In this document: one piece after another, positions 23,265 through 35,000 of the stretch
Layout: every line of letters begins with the position of its first letter
Position numbering within the stretch: position 1 is the stretch's first letter
From: Syngnathus acus
Lineage: Eukaryota > Chordata > Actinopteri > Syngnathiformes > Syngnathidae
NCBI RefSeq assembly: GCF_901709675.1
Contig: NC_051091.1
Coordinates: forward strand, 7,660,967-7,724,966
Length of the DNA stretch: 64,000 bases
Direction of reading: 5' to 3'
Translations under genes and position numbers: made by a program
Notes under the pieces: generated by a model
Seen by the model: only the letters and a program-made list of their open reading frames with translations
What the model was told of the DNA's origin: nothing
The model's database searches: none

Positions 23265-23920
23265 GTGCGATATGAGCTTTAAATGTGGTATAAAACATTT
23301 TTCTTTTCCTATTTTCAGGTTGACGTGACTTCCTGTCAAGGCGTCCTGTTTTCGTTATGTATGGTCATGTTGCTGGGCGCCATCGTTCTCACCGCCGTGC
23401 CGTTTGGATACGTACGTTCCCATAACGGCTCAAAAATAACGATTTCGTAAATGTGATGCCCCCGTGTGTTAACCTAAAGGGATTAGCGTCACAGATAATC
23501 TAGTCGTTACCTAAATTAGAAGTGCGCTATCCTTCTTAGCAGTGTTTTGTAATTAATAATTACCTAAATTAGAAGTGTGCTATCCTTCTTAGCAGTGTTG
23601 TGTAATTAATATCTTTGTTCCAGATTCCTTGGTTACAAGCCATTTACGCCGTCTTCGGAGCCATCCTCTTCACTCTGGTGAGAAGCACATTTACTATTTC
23701 AATTGCCAGCTAGACACAAAATCCCCATTTGGATCACCAAAGTTTTGACACGTGTGTCTGCCCTATGCAGTTTCTGGCATTCGACACGCAGATGCTGCTT
23801 GGGAACAAGCGCTTCAGCATCAGTCCAGAAGAATATGTTTTTGCCACACTCAGCATCTACCTGGACATCATCTACCTGTTCAGCTTCCTGTTACAGCTCG
23901 CGGGAGGAGGTCGCGACTGA
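20650..23920 (+). CDS. faim2: LFG/TMBIM (Bax inhibitor-1 family) membrane protein, FAIM2-like
   Basis: Predicted anti-apoptotic, calcium-handling membrane protein of the Bax inhibitor-1 superfamily; FAIM2 blocks Fas-induced death and is mainly neuronal. Twelve coding exons: 20650-20664, 21749-21794, 21894-21961, 22057-22121, 22528-22581, 22658-22708, 22797-22836, 22932-22969, 23067-23154, 23319-23411, 23624-23677, 23771-23920, in frame to a TGA, giving 253 aa. A PPxY motif (EPPTYQE, 11-17) precedes WDDQTVRRTFIRK at 31-43 and seven hydrophobic segments from residue 44. Conserved signatures are VFSFQ, TSCQGVLF, PWL, FDTQ (Asp209) and SPEEYVFATLSIYLDIIYLF (Asp236). Several stretches (LVTV.IVALFTFC, SSFYNT.SV, LCLGITA) fit FAIM2 better than TMBIM1 or GRINA. 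The N-terminal cytosolic region is only about 43 residues against about 105 in human FAIM2. The first exon (MKKAK) is the least certain part. Confidence 0.88.
21313..21612. mobile_element. Tc1/mariner-like remnant
   Basis: The left end CAGTACCAGTCATAAGTTTG and the right end AAAACTTTTGACTGGTACTT are inverted copies of the common fish Tc1/mariner terminus (CAGTACCAGTCAAAAGTTTG-like), with TA before the left end. The roughly 300-bp interior has no transposase frame, so this is a decayed internal-deletion copy in intron 1 of the faim2-like gene. Confidence 0.7.
22863..22892. repeat. (GT)15 microsatellite
   Basis: Fifteen uninterrupted GT units in intron 7 of the faim2-like gene. Confidence 0.9.
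23173..23264. repeat. (TAGA)23 microsatellite
   Basis: About 92 bp of uninterrupted TAGA tetramers in intron 9 of the faim2-like gene, 18 bp after the donor site. It explains the YLSI-repeat open frame on the minus strand. Confidence 0.95.
23507..23612. repeat. 53-bp tandem duplication
   Basis: TTACCTAAATTAGAAGTG begins at 23507 and again at 23560, with the following CGCTATCCTTCTTAGCAGTG segment also repeated and only a few differences. It is a recent direct duplication in intron 10, close to the exon 11 acceptor. Confidence 0.9.
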
Positions 23921-24520
23921 AGCACATCCTCGTATGCGAGCTTGGGTCGTCTTCGCTGAAGTCTGGCGGTTTGCAAATTTACAAAACCTTTTACCACGCT
24001 TTACCTTTGTGTCAGCCTTGTGAGAACGTGTGCACGTTGTGTGGCCATTTTGACTGGTGTGATTTGTGACATAATAGCTGACTGTAATACTCTTCTGGTT
24101 GGGCAGGATAAGGAATTACAGTAATCTGTGATGAGCTGTCCTTTCATTCCATAAGGACAGTATGGGAGTGAGGACTGATGAAAGTCTCTGGTGAACAACT
24201 TGCACTTTTTAAATCTGGCAGGGTTGAGTTTGTGTTCATGACCATTTATTGTATTTGATGCAGATCTTTTATACATGTTGTGACTGTTTTATTCAAAAAG
24301 AGCAAGTGTGTGTCACCAATTATAGTTGATGTGATGTGTATTCATAATTAGTATATAATATAAACGATATACATTAGTAGAATGTAATATTTTTCTATTT
24401 AAAAAAAACTGATGCCGGGATTAAAAGACTCAAAATCTGAATTTGCTAGCCTCAGTTCATGATCTCATTGTATGGGGTGTTGGACTGCTAACAATAATAA
24501 AATGGAAAATAGTTGGAACA
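23921..24520 (+). other. faim2: 3' UTR of the faim2-like gene
   Basis: It follows the TGA at 23918-23920. Candidate poly(A) signals are ATTAAA at 24420-24425 and AATAAA at 24496-24501. The second would place the transcript end near 24515-24525, against the end of the rbms2 3' UTR on the other strand. Confidence 0.55.
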
Positions 24521-24526
24521 AAGCTT

Positions 24527-24532
24527 TTTATT
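24527..24532 (-). terminator. Distal poly(A) signal of rbms2
   Basis: TTTATT on the + strand is AATAAA on the minus strand. It lies 26 bp from the + strand AATAAA of the faim2-like gene at 24496-24501, so the two convergent transcripts would end within or across each other. Confidence 0.45.
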
Positions 24533-25545
24533 AAAAAAAGTACAATGGACATTTTCAAATCAAAGACAAATCCAAGACAGAAGGAAAATATTTAAAAAAA
24601 AAAAAAAAGACAAGTTACAGACAATTTTAAAAACTCTGGCACAGGAAGACAACAGTAGCCAAGTGGCTAGCAAAATAACCAAATATCAAAAGCTCTTTCC
24701 TCTAACAAAACTGTACAAAATGAGTTCTTGTATAAATAAGAAAACTGTTCACAAGCAGGAAGCGGGAGGCAACCAGTGCATTTTCAAAATCTGATTCATG
24801 TTTTTTTTTAAAAGATTACACTTTTACCAGTGAAATATGGAAATTATAGCTTTGTCGATGTAATACCAAAACTAAAGATTCAGAAAATGCAGACAGGGCA
24901 GCAACCTACAACCTGTTGAGACGTCCTGTTTTAGCAGCAAAACATTTTGAAGCTATGAAATAAGCCATCAATCTCTTTTCAGATGACCATTTATCAAATT
25001 GGTGGAAGGACATTTAAGTGCATGGAGAGAAACTGTGGACCATCCATCAGAATAGAGTTTGACATACTACCAGTAACTTTTCATGATGCAAATTCATTTT
25101 CCAGCATCAAAATAAACTTAACGTTAGGTTTGCTTATAATTTGGTAGAAAACGATCAAATAAATAAACACTGCATTGTAACAAAGTCGTCATTTCATAGT
25201 TCCAAAATCCTTTTGAGTGTATGTGTGTGTGTTCAAAGTGATGGCTAACACATCGAATACAGTATACCTTTTCTCTCATACGAACGTTTGCCATGACATA
25301 GTCCTTCATGGTGCGATTGATTCGGACCAATTGCTAGCCCCCTGTGTGATCTGGACAGTTTATCCAACAACAACAAAAAAGTCATGAAAACAAATTCACA
25401 CAAGAAAAAAACAACAATGTCAAGAAAAGGTGTGTGGTACTATGTACAAAATGTGCTCTCAAGCTGCACAAGGTGCTCCTCCTGGAAGCATGCTAAGCCC
25501 ACTTTCATTTGGAGCGTGTTTACACGCACTGCAGCCTTCTCGCAT

Positions 25546-25693
25546 ATGCTTTATACAAAGTATGGTACTTTCCATTTACTTTCTAAATGAGAAAAATAAC
25601 CCTACTTCAGATTCAGAGCAAATGCTTTACACAAGTATGGTACTTTCCATTTACTTTCCAAATGAGAAAAATAGCCGCACTTTGGATTCAGAG
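25546..25693. repeat. 75-bp tandem duplication
   Basis: ATGCTTTATACAAAGTATGG and the sequence following it through ATTCAGAG recur 75 bp later with a handful of changes, in the presumed 3' UTR of rbms2. Confidence 0.9.
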
Positions 25694-28609
25694 TGCATGA
25701 AAACGCCATCGTCCTTCTGAGTCATTCAGTATCGACAAAAGCAGTTTGTCCGGCTCGCATCGCACGTCTTTTTGAGAGCAACATATGAGCGTGAATGTGT
25801 GGGTGACGACAACATCTTTGGTAGCACAAATGAACAATATAGCAAACAGACAGGGAACAAATAAACAAAAAAAAAAGTCTGCGTTTTTTTATGTTTTTTT
25901 TTTTGCTGGAGCCAAACCTGACGAACGGCTTTGTTCCGGCCAACCAAAATAATTGTTGAATCAATGGCTTCCCAACAAGTTGGTTGCTGTCATATGTAGT
26001 GACAATCCCATGGAATTTTGAGGCAGTTCACACAAAGAAAGAACATTAGGATTTCCAGATTACTTTGTATCACTCACTAATTGAAGGTACTAATGCCCCT
26101 TTTCAACATGTTAACATTAACATTCTTTGGTGCTGCAGATGTATTACGCACTTTGATGAAGCCATTGCGTCCCGTCCCATCTTTGAATAAAAACAGCCAA
26201 ACGCTGTGATGTAAAAAGAAAGCCTTGTGCTTCTTTGTTCGCAATTAGCATGTGTTGCTTCAACTGATGTTGCCGTGTTGTTGTTTTTTTAAATCTTTTT
26301 TTTTCTTTCTGATACAGTGCAGTGGAAAAGGGGCATGAATACCCTCTCGAATGGCACTCACGGTCTAGTGATCAATCTTGTGAAGATGTTTGTAATGTGT
26401 GCATAAATGAAAACTTGTGTGGATACAATGGCTTGCAGTAGCCTCATTTAGAGCTACGACACTGATGCAGCGTCAGTATGAATGTTTCGAGTCAGCAAAC
26501 AAAGTCAAGAGTTTGGTTCAGCTGTCCACTTGCAAAGGCTTCTATTTTTCGTTTTTTCCTTTTTTTTTCTTTTTTTTTTTACAAAAAGGCTCAACGGCAC
26601 AAACATGGGTACAAAAGGAACAGAGATTCTCGTGAATCAATTGTTGAGCAAGAAAACGGCAAATCTAACACCTACAAACTAACATCTAATGCTATCTCGA
26701 CAGCTAAAATGTCAACTACTTCTAAGATAATCAATCAAAAATAAGGCAAGTTAGCTCAAAAGGTTTTCAAATGACAGTCAAAAGGAAAAAAACTTTCTAC
26801 AAAAAACAACAACAAACCAATCAATGACTTAAAATCAGGTGACAACAGCAGCATTAAGAAAAGACCTACAGCTCCCTTTGCAAGCACTCACTCGGAAATC
26901 TTCGAGTTCCCTCAATTTAACAACTGCGGTCATTTCACTGATGCACGTCCTCTTTGCGGCAAGAGAACCAATCGAATGATGCTTAAAGAGTTGCTTCAGC
27001 AAAACCGCTTAAAAGCACTTCTCAATATGGCCGTGAGGAGTGTGAACAGGTGTCATGCTGATCTACAGCCTGTGCGCACCACATACACAGTACACGGATC
27101 ACATTCAAACCGAGCAAATCACCAAAAACAGTGTCCAATCCCTTTTGACCGTAATGTCAGAACCGTATCTTCTCGGTGTTAGCGTCAGCTCCACAAGTTA
27201 GAATGGAATATGATATAAATAAATGAATAAAAAGATTGATGTTTTTTTTAAATATCCTGCAACTACAAAGAAAATATTGCGGCCATAGGAAATTAGGCAA
27301 TTTCACGTAATTTATTATTTTTATAACTATTTTTGTAGATCTATGACATAATGATAGATGTGTCAACCGGTGAGGTACGCTGATAGGAATGACTGTTTAA
27401 TATTGACAACTGAATTTTTTGGCACTTCTCCATCAGATCAGATCCATCTTGTTAAGTGGGCAAACATTAGCCAGAAAAAGAGACGGAAAAGCCGCTCTGT
27501 AACCGTTAGCTCGTTTAGCAAGCAAGTATGCTAGCAAATCTTCAATCTTCGTCTCATTAATTAAAATTATTGCTGAAGTCAACGCTTGTTTTTTTTTTCA
27601 CACAATTTGCTACTAAATTATAGATTACATGCTCAGCAGCTTTCATGAATACAAACACCTCGCAGTTTGAGGAAAAGCGAGGTGAACACAAGACAGCTCT
27701 CCAACCCCCAAGACGAGCTGAAGGCTGATTAATGCGCTACTTGGGGAATTTTACTACAATCATGAACAATGAAGCATTCCACATCTCACTTAATATTCTT
27801 TTGTTTACATCTTATTCCATTAGTAGCAGAAATGTGGAGACGGAAGTGGTCTGACTGAAACGGGTCAAAAGTACAGATCCCAAAATGTCAGTTTATCACT
27901 CTGTGGCTTCTTTATAGACCCCCCACTTAAATAACGTCTTTTGTATAAAGGTTTAAATGGTCTAAAAATTCTGGAGAAAAAAAAGTCAAATATAAATAGA
28001 AATAATTGATTGTCTTTTGTTCATTCATGCTTTAAAAAAACTAAGGATTAAAAAGTATAAATAAAATGGGTTTCTACCATCTGTGCATGAATAGAAATCT
28101 CTGCAGCAGTTAGAGGAAGAAGTTAGCTTTAAATGGTTTGCCTCTCGCGGTTGCAATGACTTGATATCCAGCAAAAGTGTTTGTTTTTTTTATCCTGTAC
28201 AAACTGTTGTCCCACTGCTGCAAATAGAATGTCAAACAACAGACATCGGGAAATAAAAAGTTTGCATATTTTACAAAAAAATAAAAGACACATTGTGTTT
28301 TAACTCTTTTTCCTTGAATCACTCTGAAACATCCAGAATGCACATTTTAAAAATAAGAATTTGTTATATTACGTGCATAAAAATAACGCTCTAGGTTTTT
28401 TTCATCCTCACGATTTTTTTTTCCCCCCCTCTCCAACATTTTGTCGTGTTCCTCGTTTCAGTTATCAAAATAGATCAGATCTTCTCTGGAGAAGATTACC
28501 GCCTTTGGTAGTTCAATTTGTGAGCAGAAACTTTCAATGACGGACGTGCTGTCTTGTTTCTTTAAAATGGAAGAAAAAAACAAACAAACAGACAAAGAAA
28601 GACACACAA

Positions 28610-28631
28610 ACACACACACACACACACACAC
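28610..28631. repeat. (CA)11 microsatellite
   Basis: Uninterrupted CA dinucleotides in the presumed rbms2 3' UTR, preceded by AC- and AAAC-rich sequence. Confidence 0.85.
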
Positions 28632-29060
28632 TCTCGCACACATGTACACACGTTCCTTTTGTCATCCATGTTCAAGTTCGGATGCTTAGCGACGGTACGG
28701 AGCAGAGTTCTCGTTCAGTAGAACCCTGATTGGTTGGATTCATCACATGACCTAGGCCCCACCCCATGGAGCTGGAAGAAACCATGCAGAAAAGTGATAT
28801 GATTTTAAAAAAAAAAAAAAAAAAAAGGTGTTGACTATTCCATTTTCTTTATGATATTGTGCATTTAAGCTATCACGAGTCTTAGGTTAACATTTATTGG
28901 GGCCCTTTAATCGTTATTGAATTAACCTAAATATATTTTTTGAATGTAGTAAATAAGAACATATTTTTGCCACATCTCTGTTGACCACTTGGCAGCAGCA
29001 AATTAATACGTTCGGTTATTTTCCATTAGATTGCAATCTCCCATGTGTCAAAATCCGTAC

Positions 29061-29066
29061 CTTAGC
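29061..29066 (-). other. Splice donor just after the rbms2 stop codon
   Basis: Seven nucleotides after the TGA (29070-29068) the minus strand reads AAG|GTACGG, and an acceptor follows at 28772. If spliced, the 3' UTR has an intron of about 290 nt very close to the stop codon. That is within the 50-nt limit, so it should not trigger nonsense-mediated decay. The exact donor usage is inferred. Confidence 0.4.
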
Positions 29067-29067
29067 T

Positions 29068-32000
29068 TCACTTGGTGTGTTGGTATGAGTAGTTTGTGTG
29101 TTCTGCGGGGGTTTCCATAGCAACCTGTTGCTGTTGACCACCATTCTCCTGAAAAACAAATGACTAATGATTTAATGTGCAAAAGCTGAAAAGCAGAGCT
29201 TGTTGATTACTGATGTTTACAATTCACACCCTCCCACCCAGTTTACCGCTTGCTACCATCGTGCTGCGCCCCATTAATAAACATGCCCCCCCCCCTTTTT
29301 TTCCCCCCCACTGTTGACAACGTCGCTCATTCTCCAGGTTCCCACCAGCATTTACACTGAATTAGATCAGTGACGACTCCCCGCGGGCACAGACGGCCTC
29401 ATGCAGAGAACTCTTGCCAAGATGCCTTTCATTCAGCAGTTCATGTTGGCTCTCTATCTAAAGTCTTGTTTTCTTTTCATACATTTGAGAAATGTGTTGA
29501 AAATGGACTAAGTGAGAAGTACAGAACATAAATTAAACCGATAATTCAATTCACATTTTCTTCATTTTGTACCATTTTAAGCCATTTGAAATGTATACAG
29601 TGCGTATAAATCTATTAACCAGTATGGAGAGTGTTTCCGTAAATACCTCTACTGGGACATTGGAGGGAGGCACTGGGGTGTACTGGGGGATGTATGTCCC
29701 TTGCATAGTCGTGTTGGCCGGAATATACTGTACGGAAGAGGACAAAAAATGATGTTAGTACCCAACCGGAATTATTGTAATGGAGCATTTTTACAAAATC
29801 TCAAACTGACCACGACCATATATTATCGTAAAGTATTACAGCATAATTTTGGAATTGTAACCAAGTTTTATTTCCTTGACTTGATTCTTGTACTTTCTTC
29901 CCTCTAAAAAGTCTGTTCAAGTAACATTACACTTTGTTTGATCAAAATAGGCAAGGTTTTGGTTCCTAGGGCATCGAGGAGTACATAAATATGGTACTTG
30001 TGTTCAGAATATGATAGGACTTTTGAAAAAAAATCTCCCTTGGAAGGGGTTCCTGGAATTGACAAATTTGATAATCCCTTATTGCTATCACTGAGTAGAA
30101 GAAAAGAGTGTGTGTACTTACTGTGCCCGTGCTGCCCAGGGACAGGTGGCTTAGCTGCTGGGCGAGAGGTCCCATCATAGACGTGGGCTGGATGGACATA
30201 GTGTGATCCATTGCTGGGGTAAGAACTGTACCCTGCGGATGCGATCAGACTCTCGTTGCAAACAAGATCCACGCTGTAAGGCTCAAAAGGATGGATATGT
30301 TCAAAATGGCTACTCACAGCTGGCTGCATGAGGTATGACTGATGGTGCATCCAGGACGGGCTGTGCACCTTCACGTGATGGAAGAAAGATAGCAATTGAG
30401 TTTGTGTATTTGATATTTGTGAATCCAAATTTGACATTTGAGTAAAACACACCACCTGGTAGGATGAGACAGGAGAATGCATGTAAGGTGAGAGCGACGT
30501 CTGGGCGATCATCCGGTTGGGAGCCAGACTGTATGGCGACGAGTAGAAGCTGCCGAATGGAATGAGACGAAAACATCAAGCGTATCCGCAGTGTTCGTAC
30601 TTGCACACAGGATGAATAGAAATCTCCACCGAGGTTGTAAAGTTCAGTTTGATTTGAGCTCGTCCAAAATATATCACCTTGAAGCCGCAACGTAAAAAAC
30701 TCAACATAACATCAACATCCCAGCAGGGGGCAGTGTTGCAGCAAAGTTGAGGCGCTGCTTTTATTTGCGTGTGGGTTGGGACTGTTTTCACTCAGGGCCT
30801 GCATACCACTCACCCATTTTGTAATGCTGTGGGGTCATACGCAAGCGTCATTCCTCCCTGGGAAAACAATGTGGGATTCAGAACCAGTGAGGTCATGCAA
30901 ACAGCACTGCATTCACCTCAAAACTTTTACTAGTTTGGATAAAAAGCGCCAATGCCAGCGCTACTTACGGTTTCTCCGTCTCTGGCCCAGGGCCTTCCGT
31001 TGGGGAGGTACTTCCCCTGGTTCTGCCTTTTTTTCTGACCTCCGTCTGCAAACTTACATAATAAGGGCTCTGTGGGCACTGGGAAAGCAAAAGATTCAAC
31101 AGATGAACACTGGAACAGACACCAAAAATATTAAGAACGTGTTGTATGAAAATCTAATTCCACATACCTGGAAGTCCCGGTGGAGTCTTGATGAATTTGC
31201 CATTGAAATGTTGAATTATGGCCTCACACTTCTCTGTGGACTCCATTCTGGAATTAGAATAAACAAATATTTAAAACAAATATACTCACATGCATTTTCG
31301 CTTTGTGTTTTTTGGCTAGTTGACATCTGACCTGGCGAATCCCACACCGCGGCTGGTCCCGTTGGCGTCTCGCAGAATGCGCGTGGAAATGACCTGGCCA
31401 AAGGACTTGAGCATGCTCTCCAGCTCCTGCTCGTCCATGGACACCGGCAGGTTGGAGATGTACAGGTTGGTGGGGTCCTGCTCTTGTTGCTAGTTGGAAA
31501 GTACGGGTGCCAAAAGACGCTTTTAGTTGACATATTTCTTTAAATAGTCATAGGGGAAAATCCCCATTAAAGTCTGAGCTCCAAACTAGAATGGCAAACT
31601 TATTCCAAGTTTAAACCACAAACAAAAAAACATTGCAAAAAAAAGGTCTAAATGTCAGAAAATAATGACGTGAAAAATGATGGGAGGAGTCCAATTGCAG
31701 ATGAAAACAATATCCTCAAACATAAGTAAAAGAAAAAAAGGGGGGAATTCCACCAGAGGGAAAAATGAATCAATCGCTTGTATCCACAACTTGATCTCTT
31801 TAATGTAATGTGCCATCTCGCCATCAAGTTTTGTGAGAATTGGTGGTGATTTTGCTAACATTGCAACATGGAAGTTTGGCTTGGCTTACCGTCCACATTT
31901 CCAATGAAAAACTCTGGCCAGTTCATCTTTTATGGATTTCAATTCATCTCTTTCAATATTTGCATCTGTGAACTTTTTAATGCATAAATATCAGTGTGAT

Positions 32001-35000
32001 GTGACCTAGTTTGGATGATTGTGGCAACCGTCTTGACGTATTAATCCTTTGCAAAGGATATTCAGTGATAATGCCCAATATGACACTTTTTTCAAAAATC
32101 TGCCTGATGTAAAAAAAAAAGTGTAACCCTGACTAATTTGTCACTTTTAAATACTCACACATGCAAATAAGAATTTGTCAACTCACAAAACGTCTAATTA
32201 GCAAATATTGACAGCTGCGAGTGCATTAAAGCAGAGAGATTATACATAAACACACAGTTCTGAGACTTAATTTTCGTGGCGCTCGCCGGAAAGTGAAACC
32301 TTGTGAGACTGCAGAGGAAGACAGGAAGTCAGGCATGAAGTTTAAGAGTTCACAGAGCAAGCGAAGCCTGGCAACTGGGAGTAAAAAGAGGCTGGGCGAA
32401 AAAGGAGGAAGGGGGAGGGTGGGATGAATGAGTGTCTTCCAGCAGGATTTGGTATTGGAGGAGGAAATGACAGGATAGGAAGCAGTGGGAGGTTGGACTA
32501 ATATTAAAGCAGCATGGCTGAAAAGACGATAAATGGCTCTTTCATCTTTTTGTCTCAGCCTAATTGATTACGAGTATCGAAAAGCAAATAACGTTTCTAA
32601 TCGGATGCTGTCACATCAAAACAAATTCCATGAAAAAAAAAATCTTCATATTTGTTGGATTCATTTATCTCAAATTCCATTGCTGATAAAGCTTGCTACT
32701 ATTGTCTGCCATATTTTCTCAGTGATTCTCATCATTCTGGCTACGGCAATTCAGCAATAAGCTGATTGTGTAACCCGGCGGCAGAATGTTGGAGGTCATT
32801 GACAAACTGTCATTTAGTCAAAGGCAAGCTGAACAAACAAAAGCCCCACCTCCCTTTTCATATTTTATTTACCCATCGCCTCTGCTAATTTCATTTGCTG
32901 AAATACCGGACCTGTGAGGGACAATACAGTTGGCGCCGGTCCATCCTCTGTCGAGCGTCAGCTGAGGAGTGTCGCTCTATGTTGAGCCCATTTGCGCAGG
33001 GAGGGGCAGCACAGTAAGGCTTCTGGCTTTAATTGTCTCATTGTTCCCCTGATCCTTCAAAATTGTTTGTGCTGGGTCTGCACCCCGGAGGCCTACTTGG
33101 ATGAGCACTCTGAGGACATTTAGGGAAAGGTTTACCTCTGGAAAAACACCACAAAACCTGCCACGGTGAATGCGAAATATCAATATTAGCTTCTTCTAAC
33201 AACCTGAAGTAACCCGGTCCGCTCTGAACCAGCTGCGTATATTTAGGTTTTTATTGTGGTTGTCATCACGTCTGCCGGAGCACAAGCTGTCTGGGTGAGT
33301 CACGGCGAGGTGTCCAGTTGCACTTGGTCTGGTATGGAGATGGATGTATGATATTGCGTGAAGTTCGGGTGCAGATCCTTTACAGTGTAGAGGGATACCC
33401 TGGTGTTGCATTACAGCGGATTCTGGGAGGGGGCGGAGCCAATTAAGTGCGGGTGTCAGCCTCAGGCCTTGAGCCCAGACGCCGGACAATGCCAAGCCAT
33501 TGTAACTGGCCCATTGACAGTGGCTGTAGTGGCACCCTCCCCCTGTGTTCCATCAATGGGGAGCCGGAGAGCCAGGGGATCAGCTTAATAGGCCGACAAG
33601 AGCTGCTTTGACTGCGGCGGACACCCGTACAAAGAGCTCGGAGCAAAAGAGCAAGTGCAGAGAAACAAGAGCGGCAGTCGTGAGGAGGCAGTGAAGACAA
33701 TACAACACGTGACTGTAAATACCACACGGGTGTTGTCAGGTAGATTTGGGAAGCTAGAGCGGTTTGCACTGAGGTGGAATTTGAAAAAAAGTTGATGGAA
33801 TCTTACTTTGGCCATCTGCGCCTGGACGCCACTTGATTTCAGAGCCGTAACAGCTTTCTGAGCTGCTGCCGGACTGTCAAAGTCCACAAAGCCATAGCCT
33901 GTCAAATACAAAATGCCTGTTCATGACCTTGTTCCATAATTAAGGTTACGAGTAATGGTAGCATCCAAATTGTTTGGAATATTGGTCAATAATTGTGTGT
34001 AAAATGTGCTGGCCAGAGACTGTGACAACTTACCTTTACATTTATTGGTAGTTTTATCCAAAATGGCTTTGGTCGACACAATCTTGCCATACCTTTAGCA
34101 GATACAGAAAAAACAAACAAACAAACAAACAAACAAACATCCTGTCAGTGAGTGATGAGAAGGAATCCACTGCTTCCACATGCACAACGATTCTCACGCA
34201 TTTCCTCAGACCGCATACCAACATAAACACACGTATCGCTTTTACGTCAAAGCCAACTATGTCCACATCCACCCTTCCTGCCGAGGGAGGATTTCTGGCT
34301 TTGTTTTTGACAGGTGTATGTTGGCCTCTCTAGACCAAAAGACTATTTGTGTCTTTAATACCCACGCACACACTTCCCCTGGAGACAAGTATCCTCTTGG
34401 GTGTTGTCACTACCAGAACTGGGCTTTCAAGTAAGCACAGAAACTAGAAAAATGTCTGACCAATAAAACACAGTCTAAGCAGAATCATTTCCAGCTTGAT
34501 TCATATTTTGATATTGTGGAGGCTAATGAGTAGCGTATCCACTTTACAGCATAATAGATTGTCCCTGCCTAGGTTATTTATCCAAAGCAGGAGGGCGGTC
34601 TTCCTCTGTTTGGGCGACATGGTGTCTGGGCGGATTGTAACCTGATGCTTGGCCCCTCCACTTGGCCTTCCTTCCCTCCATGTCCCTCCTCCTCCCTTTT
34701 TTTTTTTTTTTTTTCCATCCTCACATCAGAGCACAGCACACAGCTGGGTCTTACACGCCTGCCTTCTCATGGTGGCCAGATGATTTGGATGTGTCCCATG
34801 ACGTGTCTGGTAACACCTCAGCGAGGCATGTTCTTCTTGTACTACTGGGTCATGGCTCGATGTCGTCCGACTACTTTCGAGCAGTGTATGATTACACACG
34901 TCGTAGAAAGAATTATAGCTACGCTATAAAATTCTTTTAGTGCCTCCCATCATATTTCATCATCATGTTTGTTTATGATTTCTCCACTGTCATCAGTAAG

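Larger units (their letters stand above)
24510..28771 (-). other. rbms2: Long 3' UTR (terminal exon) of rbms2
   Basis: No coding exon is recognisable between the faim2-like gene and the last rbms2 coding exon. On the minus strand an acceptor-like TTTCTTCCAG ends at 28772, opening a terminal exon at 28771. The first plausible distal poly(A) signal is AATAAA on the minus strand at 24532-24527. This gives a roughly 4.3-kb AT-rich 3' UTR; long 3' UTRs are usual for RBMS genes. It includes a 75-bp tandem duplication at 25546-25693 and a CA repeat at 28610-28631. Shorter isoforms are likely, because many other minus-strand AATAAA-like sites occur. Confidence 0.45.

Noticed and set aside
23047-23298. 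Minus-strand frame with YLSI repeats
   Set aside because: Translation of the TAGA microsatellite.
29904-30512. Single 202-codon minus-strand frame as one exon of rbms2
   Set aside because: It joins three true exons through two small introns. The RBMS2 reading frame requires splicing at 30456, 30368, 30318 and 30232.
30776-31330. 184-codon + strand frame
   Set aside because: Antisense to rbms2 exons 6-8 and without family resemblance.
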